Shown: positions 11,525 through 22,804 of the stretch, piece after piece | Layout: the number at the start of each line of letters is the position of its first letter | Numbering within the stretch: position 1 is the first letter of the stretch | Origin: Pyrus communis | Taxonomy: Eukaryota; Streptophyta; Magnoliopsida; Rosales; Rosaceae | Direction: 5' to 3' | DNA: 64,000 nucleotides | Assembly: GCF_963583255.1 (NCBI RefSeq) | Contig: NC_084815.1 | Location: 20,710,307 to 20,774,306, forward strand | Notes under the pieces: generated by a model | Databases searched by the model: none | Told to the model about the DNA's origin: nothing | Seen by the model: the letters and a program-made list of their open reading frames with translations, nothing else | Position numbers and translations under genes: made by a program

Positions 11525-12856
11525 ATGGGTTCGAAATCAAAGTCAAAGCGCCGCAAAGCATGCACTAGAGATAGGATCAGTGATTTACTGGATGATATTC
11601 TCTTGGCCACATTCTTTCCTACAAGATATGTTGTAAGGACCTGTGTTTTATCACACAGATGGAAACATACGTCGACTTCTGGTCCGAATTTAGCCCTACT
11701 TGTGTTTCACAGGATATGATAAGGGTGGTACCACTGGATTTGTAGATCAAGTACTTCTCTTCCTTGGTTGTCAAACATGCATAAAGTTCATCATTGTCGC
11801 AGAATAGAGGATTATTTTGATCGTATTGATGCTTGGATTTGCACTGCCACTGGGGGTAATGTTGTTGAACTCGACCTTCAACTTCATGTTTCCGTTGCTG
11901 CAGTCCTACAGTCCTACCTCAAATTGTTTCCCGAGGCTCAAGTACCTCCATGTTACAATACCTTACCTTCTTGACTAATTTTTTGACCCAATCAAGAAGC
12001 GCTTTTCATGTCGCCCTGCGCTTGAAGATTTGATTATAGATGGACATTTTGCTATATATGCCTAAGGATGGTTCAACCGTAAACATAATTGTCAATGCAC
12101 CTGAACTGAAAAGACTACAAATAAGTTTGGACGATGTTCGTATGGAAGTAGAGGATGTGGAGAAGCTTTGTATTGTTGCTGATGTCTCAAATCTTGAGAA
12201 GTTGGATCTGAAGAGAACTTTATGGTTGCTATTCCTTGAAGAAACTGAAGGCCCCTTTGGCAGATAGGGTTTTGCCTGTGTTAATGTTGATCAAAAACAT
12301 AGGATTTTGACAGAAATCTTCGATGTCAAGTATTTGTTCCTTTCAGCTTCGTTTTTAGGGGATTCTCATATCAAATATCAATGTACTTTGCCTACACGTC
12401 TTTCAGTATGCCACGCTTGGAAATCACTGACAAACGCGCTCAAGGTATCGCCCAAACTGAAATATCTTGAATATCGATGTTCCTTTGCCTACATTTAATA
12501 ATTTGAACTGCTTGGAGCTACGTCTTTCAGTATGCTACGCTTGGAAATCACTAACAAACATGCTCAATGCCCCTGTGAGCATCATCCTAAGTTGATACTA
12601 GATGCCTCAGGACTATTTGCATACAAGGATTCAAGATAAGTTGGAGGCGGCCGAGTACTCGTTGAATCATGGCAAGGTTTTGAATAAGTTGACAATTGAT
12701 ACTTATGATCTTAATGAAAAATTAAAGATGAAGTCGAGCGCAAATTTTCAAGGTTGTATATGGGTTCAAAGACTTGTAAAATTGAGTGAATCCCTTGAAA
12801 TTTGTGAATGTACTTTTATCTATCCGATAGAACATGAATTTTATCTGCAGTTGTAG
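11525..12856 (+). pseudogene. F-box/FBD/LRR-type pseudogene
   Basis: Residues from 11525 read MGSKSKSKRRK, then an F-box: DRISDLLDDILLATFFPTRY, VVRTCVLSHRWKH. F-box proteins recruit substrates to SCF ubiquitin ligases. The frame breaks at about 11717. Later pieces in other frames match the rest of an FBD-type protein: RRIEDYFDRIDAWICTA (11.8 kb), an LRR-like part with IVNAPELKRLQISLDD (12.1 kb), and an FBD-like end EAAEYSLNHGKVLNKLTI (12.65 kb). A short segment around CTTTCAGTATGC(C/T)ACGCTTGGAAATCACT is present twice (12401 and 12527). Several frameshifts and stops mean it cannot encode a full protein. Confidence 0.75.
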
Positions 12857-15800
12857 CGCAACCTATGAAATCTGTTGTACTTCTTAACCAGCCTTGTAAG
12901 TTTGCTAGACAAGGTTAGTTTTGCTATGTTCTAGAATTTAGAACAACTACTCCATTACATTAATAAAATGATTTATTCTTATAGTTGATGAAAATTCTTC
13001 ATCATTTAATATACCAAGCATATAATGTATTGGAAAACGAAAAAGGGGGCAATTTGGGGGTGGCTATGGATACGGTACTTTTATCTTCATGATCATATTC
13101 AAAATTGTGTCGGATAGTTTTTGTTTCTTCATATACGTCTCTATACTATAAATAACCACATCCAAATTGTCCTCAAATGACTGGGTAACCGTGCAAAACA
13201 AATTTAACGAGTACAGTTTTCATCCCTAACTAGGTGAGCCTTCTAGTCAGGGAATGGAGTTGGCTAAGGGTGAGCTTGTGCCTGGATCAGCATCAAAGAC
13301 ACTCTATATAAGGCATATCACAACACTAATATATATCCAGAAAATCCTTGCATCATCCCACTATATAACAAGTCGTATTTTAAGTTCCTACTTCCTAAGA
13401 CTTTGAGGACAAAAACACCAAAAAAGGCAATGACTTTTGACTTTTTTTCTATTAAGTGAGTACTAGGTAAATGAATTAGCAAATTGGTATCAATTAGTAT
13501 TAAAAAAAATAGTCATCACGTTCTCTGTTTCGAATGTGTGTAACCTTCTCACTTGAGCTCTTTCGTTCTACTTTTGTGAATCTCCTTTTCATTTTGAAGT
13601 TTGATGACCGCAACCGTATACTTTCTAAATCACCCTCTAAAGATCAACTCTGCAAAAAAGATAACCAAATAAAAAATCTTTTAACCTTGCAATTAACATT
13701 GGAAATTTTAGTGTTTAAGTGAATCAATTCATCTATTTATTGAATAACTATTTCGAGTTTTTTGACAAAAAAACACGATTCGGGTTTAGTTTAATTTTTG
13801 CTTATACGATCTCTAAAGGGCAATCTAAAAAGTAAACGATTTCGATCATCAAGCAACAATGTAATAATGAGGAGAGCCGAAAATGTAAAAGGCAAATGTC
13901 CAAATAAGAAGGTTGCTAATTCTCTTCCTCTTTTTAATGTGTAATATATAAAAAAAATGTATGATAATTTTTAGCATGTCAATAACAATTCTAAATTAAA
14001 CTATCAACTTAGCGATGATTAGAAATTTAAGCAAGTGCATCTTTTCAATTTGTGAGAGATACCCTCTTAAAAGTAGTGCTTCTTCCACCTACGCTGCTGG
14101 CGTTGCTTTTGCTTCTTCCCTAAGTTCCCTTCCCTATATACTTGGGTTTTGGTCCTTACCTTTTTTTAAGTAATGCCAAACCCTAACACTAATTTCTCAG
14201 TGTTTCTCCTTTTTATAGTGTCAAAAAATTAATATTTTCTCTTCTTTCTTGTCTCTTAAAAGGAGAACCCACTGTTGTTTAAAGCTTCACATGTACAATA
14301 TATAAAATTTCCAATTCTGCGCATGCGATTGGTAAAAAGTAGAACTTGTATAAATGTAATTAGGGTTCGTGGTTTTGAAGTTATAGCTCCTCCAAAAGGG
14401 TTTCGAAGTGATCCACCAAAAAAAACCCCCTCCCACGAATATGTTCTTTAGAACTTCCATATGTATACTCGTTTCTAATAATAGATGAGTGAAAAGTTGA
14501 AACCATCTAACGCATGAATAGGATCGCATTTGCACCGAAATCCCAACGAGTCTTCTCACGTGATTAGCCACACATGAGAATAGAGGTAGAGATAGCTAGA
14601 GAAAAATGAAAACCCACTCATATATCTAAGTTTTCTTACAATAATGTGTATATTTCCCTTAGTATTTGATTAATTACGCAATGAAAATATAAACACAGAA
14701 CTGGTCATATACAACTAGTTACGAGATCCTTTTTTTCCTCTAAAATATTAATGCTAATTAATTTAAGATAAAGTGTAATTTAGCTGCTAAATTTGAGTGC
14801 AGCGTTTAAATTAATGATGGCCACCTAGATTCTTTTAACTAGTGGACAACAAGTGACAATGGTTTGGCACCTTTAAATAATATACTATTGTTTTCATTTA
14901 TTTAATTGCATGCGTTACTCACATCTTAATGTATTCATATACTTCAGCTTTTCTTATTTATATTATTGTCTTTTTGATGGTTATTGCCCACTATTTACTT
15001 CAATTTTTCTTTTGTTGCTAATGCACGTCACAAATTCGAAGCCGTACACTACATTTTAAGGATACAAAACCAAAATTAAGTACAAATTTTAGCTTAAGAG
15101 TTAGGAAAACCCCAACACTCTTAAAGGTCCACAAGAGATACGATGCTTCCTTGATCTTAAAATTATAAATATAAAAACATTTTTAGATCCTAAAAGATTT
15201 TGATTTTGGAATTCTCAATCTAATATCAATAAATAAGTGAATAATTAAGCAAAAACTAACTCAAAAATCATATATATTTTCTTGTTGGGGCCCGAGTTAG
15301 TGTAAAGATAAGAGATTTAGGTGCAAGGTTAGATTAATCTGGACCGTTCCCTCATCGTTTAGTCGTCAAGGAGTCAAACCTCTTCAAAACCCTAAAAAAT
15401 TTTGAGCACGAAACCAGATCATATCAAATTTAAAGGAGATTTGATAGACATTTTATTATGTATTTCCTGCATGATTGCATGTCATGTGCAATGTTATTAA
15501 GTATATAATTAGGTGGGCACAAAAACGACGTGATTAAGATCAAGTTTTGTTATCATATGTATCCGAGTTACAAATATACTTTATTACATGAGGAAATTAA
15601 TGATTAAAATTAACACGTGAATTAGTATATTCCGCTACTTCAACAGAACACAATAATTAATTTCTCAAGTTATTGATATCAAACTCGCATGAGTGATTAT
15701 AATGCATGACTTTAGTATATTTAGTTGCAATATATCCGTTTATATTGATACCAAACTTCAATGAATTTGGGTTATTGATACCAACCTTCAATGAGTTTGG

Positions 15801-16089
15801 GTTTATTTAAGAATAATACATTTTGTCAACCATTTTTGTTTTACAAATTTCCCACATTATACCTCTATAGACATTGACTTTAAAAAAAATCCAATATAAA
15901 TAGTAAACAATTATTTTTAAAAAAAGTCAATCTAATTGTTCTTCTCTTCCTCCAGCAAAAATTGTCATCCCACATACAGAGCATGTTTAGGTTGTCGAAT
16001 ATCTACGTTCAAGTTGTTCAGAATTTAAGATTTCCAAAACCCTAGCGAGTCGCCACAAAATACTGGATCATCACATGCATAATGTAAGA
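12857..16089. other. Gene-poor AT-rich region
   Basis: About 3.2 kb without a supportable gene. ORFs of 62 codons (13534) and 94 codons (14287, minus) show no domain or splice context. The sequence is AT-rich with scattered homopolymers. At 15750-15800 a short phrase (GATACCAA(A/C)CTTCAATGA(A/G)TTTGGGTT) occurs twice in tandem. No RNA gene was recognised. Confidence 0.5.
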
Positions 16090-16179
16090 GGACAGCCATC
16101 ACAAAACTGCCTTCTTTTGTTGGCTGGAATATTAGGAGAGTGAACTGTCAAAACCTATTGCACATCTTTCACAATTTAA

Positions 16180-16369
16180 GGATTCATTTGTGTGTTTTTC
16201 AAATGACTAAAAACACTTTTAAAAAGAAAAAAAATATTTTTTCATCCTAAAAGCACTTGAAGTGCAAGTGTTTTTCAGGATTCACTTGTGTTTTTACTAA
16301 GGATTAGATCAAAAAATATTTCACTAAAAAAAATTTCAATCAGTTTAAAAATACTTCCAAATGAGCCAT
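16180..16369. mobile_element. Tourist-like MITE inserted in copy A
   Basis: The element begins GGATTCATTTG and ends CAAATGAGCCAT, imperfect inverted repeats. TAA lies on both sides (16177-16179 and 16370-16372). Copy B holds the uninterrupted site with one TAA at 19173-19175. The interior (ACACTTTT...AAAAATACTTCCAAATGAG) is related to the better-preserved element at 1210-1442. Confidence 0.75.
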
Positions 16370-16428
16370 TAAACTATGATTATTGCATCTTTCATTTCAT
16401 CAATAAAAAATATGCAACTCACATATGG

Positions 16429-16582
16429 TTTTTTTTTTTTTGTGAAACAAAAAATATTATCTACACTAAAGGGGAGGGGGTGGGCTTAGCCTCACAATAA
16501 ATTAGCAATAATGTGGTTTAAATTCACCATTAGTAAGAATCGAACCTAAAACATCTCACTTATAAATACAACGTGGCGTAAG
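16429..16582 (-). mobile_element. tRNA-derived SINE (reverse) inserted in copy A
   Basis: A run of 13 T opens the element on the plus strand. Further in is AATCGAACCTAAAACATCTC, which read on the minus strand is box B (GGTTCGATT). A possible duplication of TATGG flanks it (16424-16428 and 16584-16588). Copy B lacks the insertion (compare around 19228). The 5' head looks truncated or worn, as box A is not clear. Confidence 0.6.
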
Positions 16583-16719
16583 TATGGTATTTACTTGCCT
16601 TTTTAATCCAAAACCAGAGAGGTTGCTTGCTTGCCATAATATATAGTTATTCTTTGTATCGCTATTTAATTTCAAGTTGCCGTAGTTATTATTAGAATCT
16701 CCCTCCAATAAACCAAACC

Positions 16720-16926
16720 GGAATAGGATCCTCTATGGATCCTCTTTGTAGGGATCTGAATGATCAATCAATCGTGTCTATTTATCGTATATCATACGGT
16801 TAAAAATTAATTTAAAATTGAATATAAATAGTATCTAACGAAAACTGACCGTACGATGTACGATAAATAAACATGATTGATTGATTTCCGAATTCCCACA
16901 AAAAAGATCCGGAGAGAATCTTGTCC
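16720..16926. mobile_element. Mutator-like MITE with 9-base target duplication
   Basis: The ends GGAATAGGATCCTCTATGGA and TCCGGAGAGAATCTTGTCC are imperfect inverted repeats. The inner arms (AATCAATCGTGTCTATTTAT and ATAAATAAACATGATTGATT) also pair, so the 207 bases form a long hairpin. The 9 bases AACCAAACC occur on both sides (16711-16719 and 16927-16935), as expected for Mutator-type insertion. Copy B has a single AACCAAACC at 19316-19324, the empty site. Confidence 0.88.
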
Positions 16927-17075
16927 AACCAAACCAGCCATTTTTCTGAGCAAATGTGATTGTCACATCACCATAAGGTATATCATTTTATTAGTATTTT
17001 AATACATGAATATATATTAATATAGGTTATACATGAATCTATATTAATGCTATGCCTTGTTAATCTAATCACAAT

Positions 17076-18100
17076 TAGGGATGACAATTCTAACCGTTAA
17101 CCCGTTAACCGTGGATAATCGCCCGAATGGATTGGATTTGGATATGAAAATTCGGGTATGGTTTGGATATGGGGAAAAACCGTTAACTTTATTCGGTTAT
17201 GGTTTTGGATATGGTTATAGGGGTACCCAATCCATATCCGTACCCGAATATTATATATATATATATATATATATTTGATATATATTATATTTTATTCAAT
17301 TATACCTTTTGAAGTCTTGGAATCATGCCCACAATGTATTCAATTATTCATATCCCTATAGTATTAATTCATTATGCATGCATCAAACCATATACTATCT
17401 TTATTATGCACCAAACATCATACATGGGGCATACCAACAACCTCATAAATTCAACACTCTTATTGTTATACTCAACCAAATTAATTCATTGAATCATTTT
17501 ACATATCAATTATTAAATGTTCCAAGTTTATCAGATTCATCTCTCTTCAAGAGTCTCACTATCAAGAAATTGGTGCATGTTGTAAACTCAATAGGTAATC
17601 TTTCATTCTTTTTCATGTTATTTGATTCATGCAAATTATCAATTAGCATCAATTTTTCAGTATGTTATGAGCCCATAGAATTATGCAAAATTAAATCAAT
17701 AATTGTCTTCTTGTTTGTTGTCATATATTTAGTTTACATGTTTTATCTTCCTTTCGTATTTGTTTTTGTCCTTTTTTCTTTTTTATTGGACCAATTTATC
17801 ATATTGGCTTATCATGAACTTCAAATATATATTATTATGTTTTTTGTAATTGGATGTGGCTATTTAATGGCAAAATTAGTATCTATTAAAATTTATAGTG
17901 TGTCAATTAGAAGAATACAATTTTTTTTTTTTTTGATGAAGATGGATATAACCGATAACCAATTGAAAATCCGTTACCCGGTGGATATGGTTATGGATAA
18001 TCCCCGATGGTTATTTTGCGGTTATGGGTATGGTTAATTTTCTTGGTTATGGGGATGGATATAACATTTCCATCCCCAAACCGAACCATTGCCATCCCTA
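17076..18100. mobile_element. Non-autonomous hAT-type element, 1,025 bases
   Basis: The termini TAGGGATGACAAT and ATTGCCATCCCTA form a 13-base inverted repeat with one mismatch, typical of plant hAT elements. The flanking 8-mers ATCACAAT (17068-17075) and ATCATAAT (18101-18108) are a target duplication with one change. Copy B keeps the intact target ATCACAAT once (19789-19796) followed by the same downstream sequence. The subterminal regions are rich in GGATATGG and GGTTATGG motifs, possible transposase-binding repeats. A 242-codon ORF inside (17309-18037) shows no BED finger or hAT dimerisation region. Confidence 0.9.
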
Positions 18101-18162
18101 ATCATAATAGGAAACAAATTATATTTAGTATTTATAACTAATTACAGTAACTCAAGTCAGCA

Positions 18163-18403
18163 TGACACTTAAGTTTAAGGGATTTTTGATATAGACACCT
18201 TAGTTTTGAATTTTGCAGATCAAACATCAATGCCTTTTAGTGATTTGATTAAACTTTTTTTTTGTCATAATTTTGGTGCTATATGCACATTATATTGTAA
18301 CAAATTTCCTATAATCTAACCTTTTAATCAATTTTAAAAAAGGCACAAATGTTTAATCTAAATGATATAGAAAAACTGTAGGGGATTCTATTTTTCTCTA
18401 AGT
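18163..18403. other. Extra sequence in copy A, unclassified insertion
   Basis: About 240 bases between CAAGTCAGCAT and AAGTTTAATTAATTAGG are absent from copy B, where CAGCATATCATAAGTTTAATTAGG is nearly continuous. The piece is AT-rich with a T9 run, and the element type is not recognisable. A deletion in copy B is the alternative. Confidence 0.5.
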
Positions 18404-18750
18404 TTAATTAATTAGGTTGCCATCCATATTATAATATGTGAATTAATAATACCATGTATCAATGTAATGATTGAAAAAATATTAAACCAGTTTCCATCCT
18501 AAAAGTTGTGACACCATGTGATGAAACTGGAATGCCCTACTACTTCCTTCAGATCCCGAGTGTCCACATTTAGCATTAGTCATTTGAACGCATGTATAAT
18601 CTTAACCATTTGATTAATCTAAAGGTCTTGAATTATTATATGCCAACCTTGTAATACCCAACTAAAACACCATAACACTCACCCTTTAATTTCTTCTCGA
18701 TCGATCTCCCTATGGATTTTTCCCTTCGATCATTTGCATCATAACTAGTC

Positions 18751-19089
18751 TCTTGACACACACTCACGCATATGACAATTGCTTTTGTATGCTAAGTTTG
18801 AAAAAAAATTATGGTTTTTTACTACAAAAAATAGTAAATTTATGGAAGAATATCTAGCAGCGGAATACATCATCCTCCCCCTCCAAATAGAGAGTGCTTT
18901 GTTGATGTAGGAAGTGAACCATGTAAGAGTGCTGAAAGGAAATATGAGAACACAGAAGGAAATTTTAAGTTTAAAGAAAAAAAAAAAGGGAAGGATTTGA
19001 TCGGAATTACCTTAACTCGTTTTAATTCAATTGTAATTTTCGAAACTCTTGAGGACAATTTTATGGTATGTTAAATGTTTCACCGTTTT
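18751..19089. other. Spacer between duplicated blocks A and B
   Basis: About 340 bases separate the two blocks. No gene, repeat or RNA is recognisable. An A12 run lies near 18978. Confidence 0.5.
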
Positions 19090-19356
19090 GGAGTGCCATC
19101 ATAAAACTATCTTCTTCTCTTTTGGCTAGAATACGAGGAGAGTCAAAACCTATTGCACATCTTTCACAATTTTAAACTATGAAATTATGATTGTTGCATC
19201 TTTCATTTCATCAATAAATAACTCACGTATAGTATTGACTTGCCATAATGTATAGTTATTCTTTATACTATTAAATTTCAATTTGCCCTAATTATTATTA
19301 GAATCTCCCTCAAAAAACCAAACCAGCCATCTTTCTGAGAAAGTGTGATTGTCACA

Positions 19357-19505
19357 GGGTTCAAAATCTGCTGCTGATGTGGAAGTTAGACTTGTGGTTA
19401 AGAGGAGGCTAAAATGCCTCTATGAGTCTTCTCAGCTCCTGGAAGGGATAGATAATCGTGGCTTGCCACCAGTTGTCCCTCCTTTAAAAATAAAAAAATA
19501 AAAAT
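19357..19505 (+). mobile_element. Short insertion in copy B with an A-rich tail
   Basis: Copy A reads GTGATTGTCACA followed soon by ATAAGGTATATC. In copy B about 149 bases intervene, beginning GGGTTCAAAATCTGC and ending in an A-rich stretch (TTTAAAAATAAAAAAATAAA). The A-rich end suggests a retroposed sequence, perhaps a SINE. The family was not recognised and no clear target duplication was seen. Confidence 0.5.
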
Positions 19506-19561
19506 CATAAGGCATATCATTTTACTAATATTTTTATACATGCATGAATCTATATTAATAT

Positions 19562-19739
19562 GGGTAATATTATGAGTAACGTCAGGAAGACCAACTTTTT
19601 AAATCAAATTTTACAAATTATATGACGTGTTTGTTGATAATTGAATTATTATTCAAGTATTGAATTAATGTGCACATCATATAATTTGTAAATTTAATTT
19701 AACAAGTTGATCTATCTAGCATTACTCTAATATTACACC
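19562..19739. mobile_element. MITE inserted in copy B
   Basis: Left end GGGTAATATTATGAGTAAC faces right end GTTACT-like ATTACTCTAATATTACACC. Inside, ACAAATTATATGACGTG pairs with CATCATATAATTTGTAAAT. The roughly 178 bases fold as a long imperfect hairpin. Copy A has no counterpart here (TATTAATATAGGTTATAC is continuous). The target duplication was not resolved. Confidence 0.65.
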
Positions 19740-20190
19740 ATGTTAGGTTATACATGAATCTATATTAATACTATACAATGTTAATCTAATCACAATAGGA
19801 AACAAATCATATTTAGTATTTATAACTAATTATAATAACTCAGACCAGCATCAGCATATCATAAGTTTAATTAGGTGGTCCGTCCATATTATAATATGTG
19901 ATAAGTAACACATGTACCATTGTAATGCTTGAAAAAATATCCTCCGATTTTCATCTTAGAAATTGGTGAATTGGTGACACCATGTGATTAAACGCTTGGG
20001 ATGCCCTACTACTTTCTTCAGATCCCGAGTGTCCATATTTAGCATTCGTACATTTACACATATTTAGAATAAGATTAATCCGATGGCATTTAATTATTCT
20101 ACGCCAGCCTTGTAATATCCAACTAAAACACCGTAGCACTCACCCTTTTCTTCTCGATCGATCCCCCTTTCGATCACTTTCATCATAATT

Positions 20191-20461
20191 ATACTCAAAA
20201 TTTGGAACTATAAACTGATATACAATTTGCACAAATTAAGATAAGTCATTTACTCCATCTTTCGTTTGTATCAGATAACTCTGAGCAATTGATCGATATG
20301 AAATCTAATCGAGTTTGCTTTTGGGTCAGATTAATCTCTCATCCTCTTTTTACAAAAAAATTAAAAGCAATAAACCCTAAAAAGCTTTCGAACTCCAGAT
20401 TATTTCTCAATTTGCATGTTTGTGTCAGACTGGTTCCCACAAATTTTTTCTACTGATTTAG

Positions 20462-20500
<39 letters not shown>

Positions 20501-20876
20501 ATCAGAACGTATTGGAAAATTATATTGTGATTAGAAAAGGTGAATTATAGATTTGAAGAGAAAATGACGAATGTCTGAAAAAAGAAAAAAAGAGTGAAAG
20601 ACGGGAAAAATGGCGTAAATTCTTTAATTAGTAGCGAAAGGCGATGAGATTTGAAAAATGGGATAGAGAAAATTAAAAAACAAATTAGGTATGTTGTCTA
20701 CTGCAACTATTATCATGTGGATAGGTAAAATTCATTAGATCAATCAAACGGTTAAGATAATTTTAAATGCGTGTAAATGCACCGATGCTAAATGAGAAGA
20801 TTTGATATCCACTTCCTAAATTTCAGGTTTTCACACTTTTTGCCCTGCATGATGCCCATTTGTCCTTATAATATAA
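20191..20876. other. Intergenic region upstream of the AZG gene
   Basis: AT-rich DNA without ORFs of note. It contains the TA microsatellite and presumably distal promoter elements of the downstream permease gene. Confidence 0.5.
20463..20500. repeat. (TA)n microsatellite
   Basis: About 36 bases of perfect TA alternation lie in the spacer before the purine permease gene. Confidence 0.9.
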
Positions 20877-21017
20877 GGAAAATTAACGAAAAGTCCAAAA
20901 AAATTTAGTTTTAATGAAAAATGACAAATAAAGGTGTAGTGAATAGTACTAAGGAAATGTAAAATATGATTTTTCGTTAAAAGTGAATAATATCAAGAGT
21001 GTTTTGTTAAAACTCCC
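20877..21017. mobile_element. MITE in the proximal promoter of the AZG gene
   Basis: Left end GGAAAATTAACGAAAAGTCC and right end GTGTTTTGTTAAAACTCCC are imperfect inverted repeats. The inner arms also pair (TTTAGTTTTAATGAAAAATG and ATGATTTTTCGTTAAAAG). TATAA flanks both sides (20872-20876 and 21018-21022), consistent with a 5-base target duplication. It ends only 150 bases before the start codon, so it may contribute to the promoter or mark its upstream limit. Confidence 0.7.
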
Positions 21018-21117
21018 TATAATATATCCAAGAAGATTCTCTTCTTGGCCACCTCAAGCATCTTGCTACAAAAATATATATAACTCTAACCACCACCCTA
21101 GCATAAGACATTCACAC

Positions 21118-21120
<3 letters not shown>

Positions 21121-21161
<41 letters not shown>
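21121..21161. repeat. (GA)n microsatellite in the AZG 5' leader
   Basis: About 40 bases of GA repeat end five bases before the start codon at 21167. GA/CT tracts near plant start sites often act as promoter or leader elements. The tract itself encodes nothing. Confidence 0.9.
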
Positions 21162-21166
<5 letters not shown>

Positions 21167-21167
<1 letters not shown>

Positions 21168-22804
21168 TGGGGAGAGAGTTATGTGCAGCAATGGGAAATG
21201 GTGGAGTTTTCAAAAAAATAGGCAAGTCATGGAGCAAACTAGAGAAACGCTTAAACGATGGAGTTTCAAAGAGCAAAGTTGGCAACTTCTTCAAGTTAGA
21301 AGCAAGAAATAGTTGCTTCACCAAGGAGCTACGTGCTGGTCTAGCCACGTTCCTCACCATGGCCTACATAATCTCCGTCAACGCCACCATCCTCGCGGAC
21401 TCAGGCGGCACTTGCTCCATTGCCGACTGCTCCACCACGGCGAACCAAACCGTCACCCCGGGTTGCATGATCCTTCCCAACGAAGGATACCAGAACTGCC
21501 TTGCAAAGACCAAGAGTGACCTCATTGTTGGCACAATTTTATCAGCCATGATCGGGTCGATTGCTATGGGCATTTTGGCTAATCTACCCCTGGGGTTAGC
21601 CCCAGGAATGGGGCCAAACGCTTATCTGGCCTACAATTTGGTGGGTTTTCATGGAAGTGGGAAGTTGTCTTACCAAACTGCCCTAGCTGTGGTGTTACTT
21701 GAGGGAATTGCTTTTCTTGCAATTGCTGCTTTTGGGCTAAGAGAAAAGCTGGCCAGGCTCATCCCTCATCCAGTTAGGCTTGCTTGTGCAGCAGGAATTG
21801 GGCTTTTCATTGCTTTTTTGGGCCTACAAATCCACCAGGGAGTAGGCCTGGTGGGCCCAGACCCATCCACATTGGTGACAATCACAGCTTGTTCTAATAC
21901 AAACCCAGCAACTGGTGAGTGCCTTGGGGGGAAAATGCACAGCCCAAAGTTCTGGCTGGGTGCAGCTGGGTTTATAATCACATGTTATGGCCTAATGAAG
22001 GAGATTAAAGGCAGCATGATATACGGCATCGTTTTTGTCACATTTATATCATGGTTTCGGGGCACAAGTGTGACAGTGTTTCCCAACACACAAATTGGTG
22101 ACACGGATTTCCATTATTTCAAAAAGGTGGTAGATTTTCACAAAATTCAATCCACAGCTGGGGCTATAAGCTTCACCAATTTCAATAGGTCTGAGGTTTG
22201 GGTGGCTCTGGTAACCTTGCTCTATGTCGATGTTCTTGCCACCACAGGCACATTGTACACCATGGCCGAAATGGGCGGTTTCGTGAACGACGAAGGCGGG
22301 TTCGAAGGCGAGTACTCGGCGTACTTGGTTGACGCGGGGTCAACAGTCGTGGGAGCTGCACTTGGGGTGACCCCCATCGCAACGTACATAGAATCTTCAG
22401 CGGGTTTGAGAGAAGGCGGGCGGACAGGATTGACTGCAGTGACCATCGGTCTGTGTTTTTTCTTGTCGTTGTTTTTCGTTCCTCTTTTGTCTAGTGTGCC
22501 CCCATGGGCTATAGGGCCTTCACTTGTGGTGGTTGGGGTGATGATGATGAAGGTTGTGAAGGACATAAACTGGGGGAAGATGAAAGAAGCTGCGCCTGCT
22601 TTCATGACCATGGTTCTAATGCCTCTCACTTATTCCATAGCAAATGGGATTATTGGTGGCATTGGGCTCTACATTGCTCTCAATCTGTATGATTATTTGG
22701 TAATTATGATTAAGTGGTTGATTAAGATGAAAACAATGGTGGGAAGAGAACAAAATCAAGTGTCTGCCACAGCTCCTGCAGACTCAGCAATTGAAGTTAT
22801 TTGA
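21167..22804 (+). CDS. AZG2: Adenine/guanine (azaguanine-like) permease, AZG family
   Basis: A single uninterrupted ORF of 545 residues, the usual intron-less form of this family. AZG proteins are proton-coupled purine transporters in plant membranes; Arabidopsis members also carry cytokinins. The family signature is clear: [20 protein letters not shown] (first membrane segment, about residue 54), [26 protein letters not shown] (about residue 140), [12 protein letters not shown] (about residue 410), and [20 protein letters not shown]. About 12 hydrophobic segments follow a soluble N-terminus of some 55 residues. It lacks the long Cys/Pro-rich extracellular insert that I recall in AZG1, so it fits the shorter AZG2 better, though the paralogue call is less sure than the family. 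A second Met at residue 9 could also serve as start. No lesion is visible. Confidence 0.93.

Larger units (their letters stand above)
16090..18750. repeat. Duplicated non-coding block, copy A (expanded by insertions)
   Basis: This block matches copy B (19090-20190) in the same order and orientation. Shared landmarks include CAAAACCTATTGCACATCTT, GAATCTCCCTC, TCTGAG...GTGATTGTCACA, GTTAATCTAATCACAAT, CAGATCCCGAGTGTCCA and TTCTTCTCGATCGATC. Copy A is about 2.66 kb against 1.1 kb in copy B, mostly because of five insertions: 16180-16369, 16429-16582, 16720-16926, 17076-18100, and about 18163-18403. No gene is recognisable in the shared sequence. Confidence 0.85.
19090..20190. repeat. Duplicated non-coding block, copy B (mostly empty sites)
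   Basis: This is the partner of copy A (16090-18750), without that copy's MITEs, SINE and hAT element. It has two insertions of its own: 19357-19505, which has an A-rich end, and 19562-19739, a MITE. Similarity ends just after TTCTCGATCGATC near 20160-20190. Identity outside insertions is high but clearly below 95% by eye, so the duplication is not very recent. Confidence 0.85.

Noticed and set aside
14287..14571. 94-codon ORF on the minus strand
   Set aside because: No domain, no splice context and low-complexity flanks.
17309..18037. 242-codon ORF on the plus strand
   Set aside because: It lies entirely inside the non-autonomous hAT element, is rich in F/Y/I/L from AT-rich DNA, and has no transposase or other domain.
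22222..22629. 135-codon ORF on the minus strand within the purine permease gene
   Set aside because: Antisense shadow of the intact AZG reading frame.
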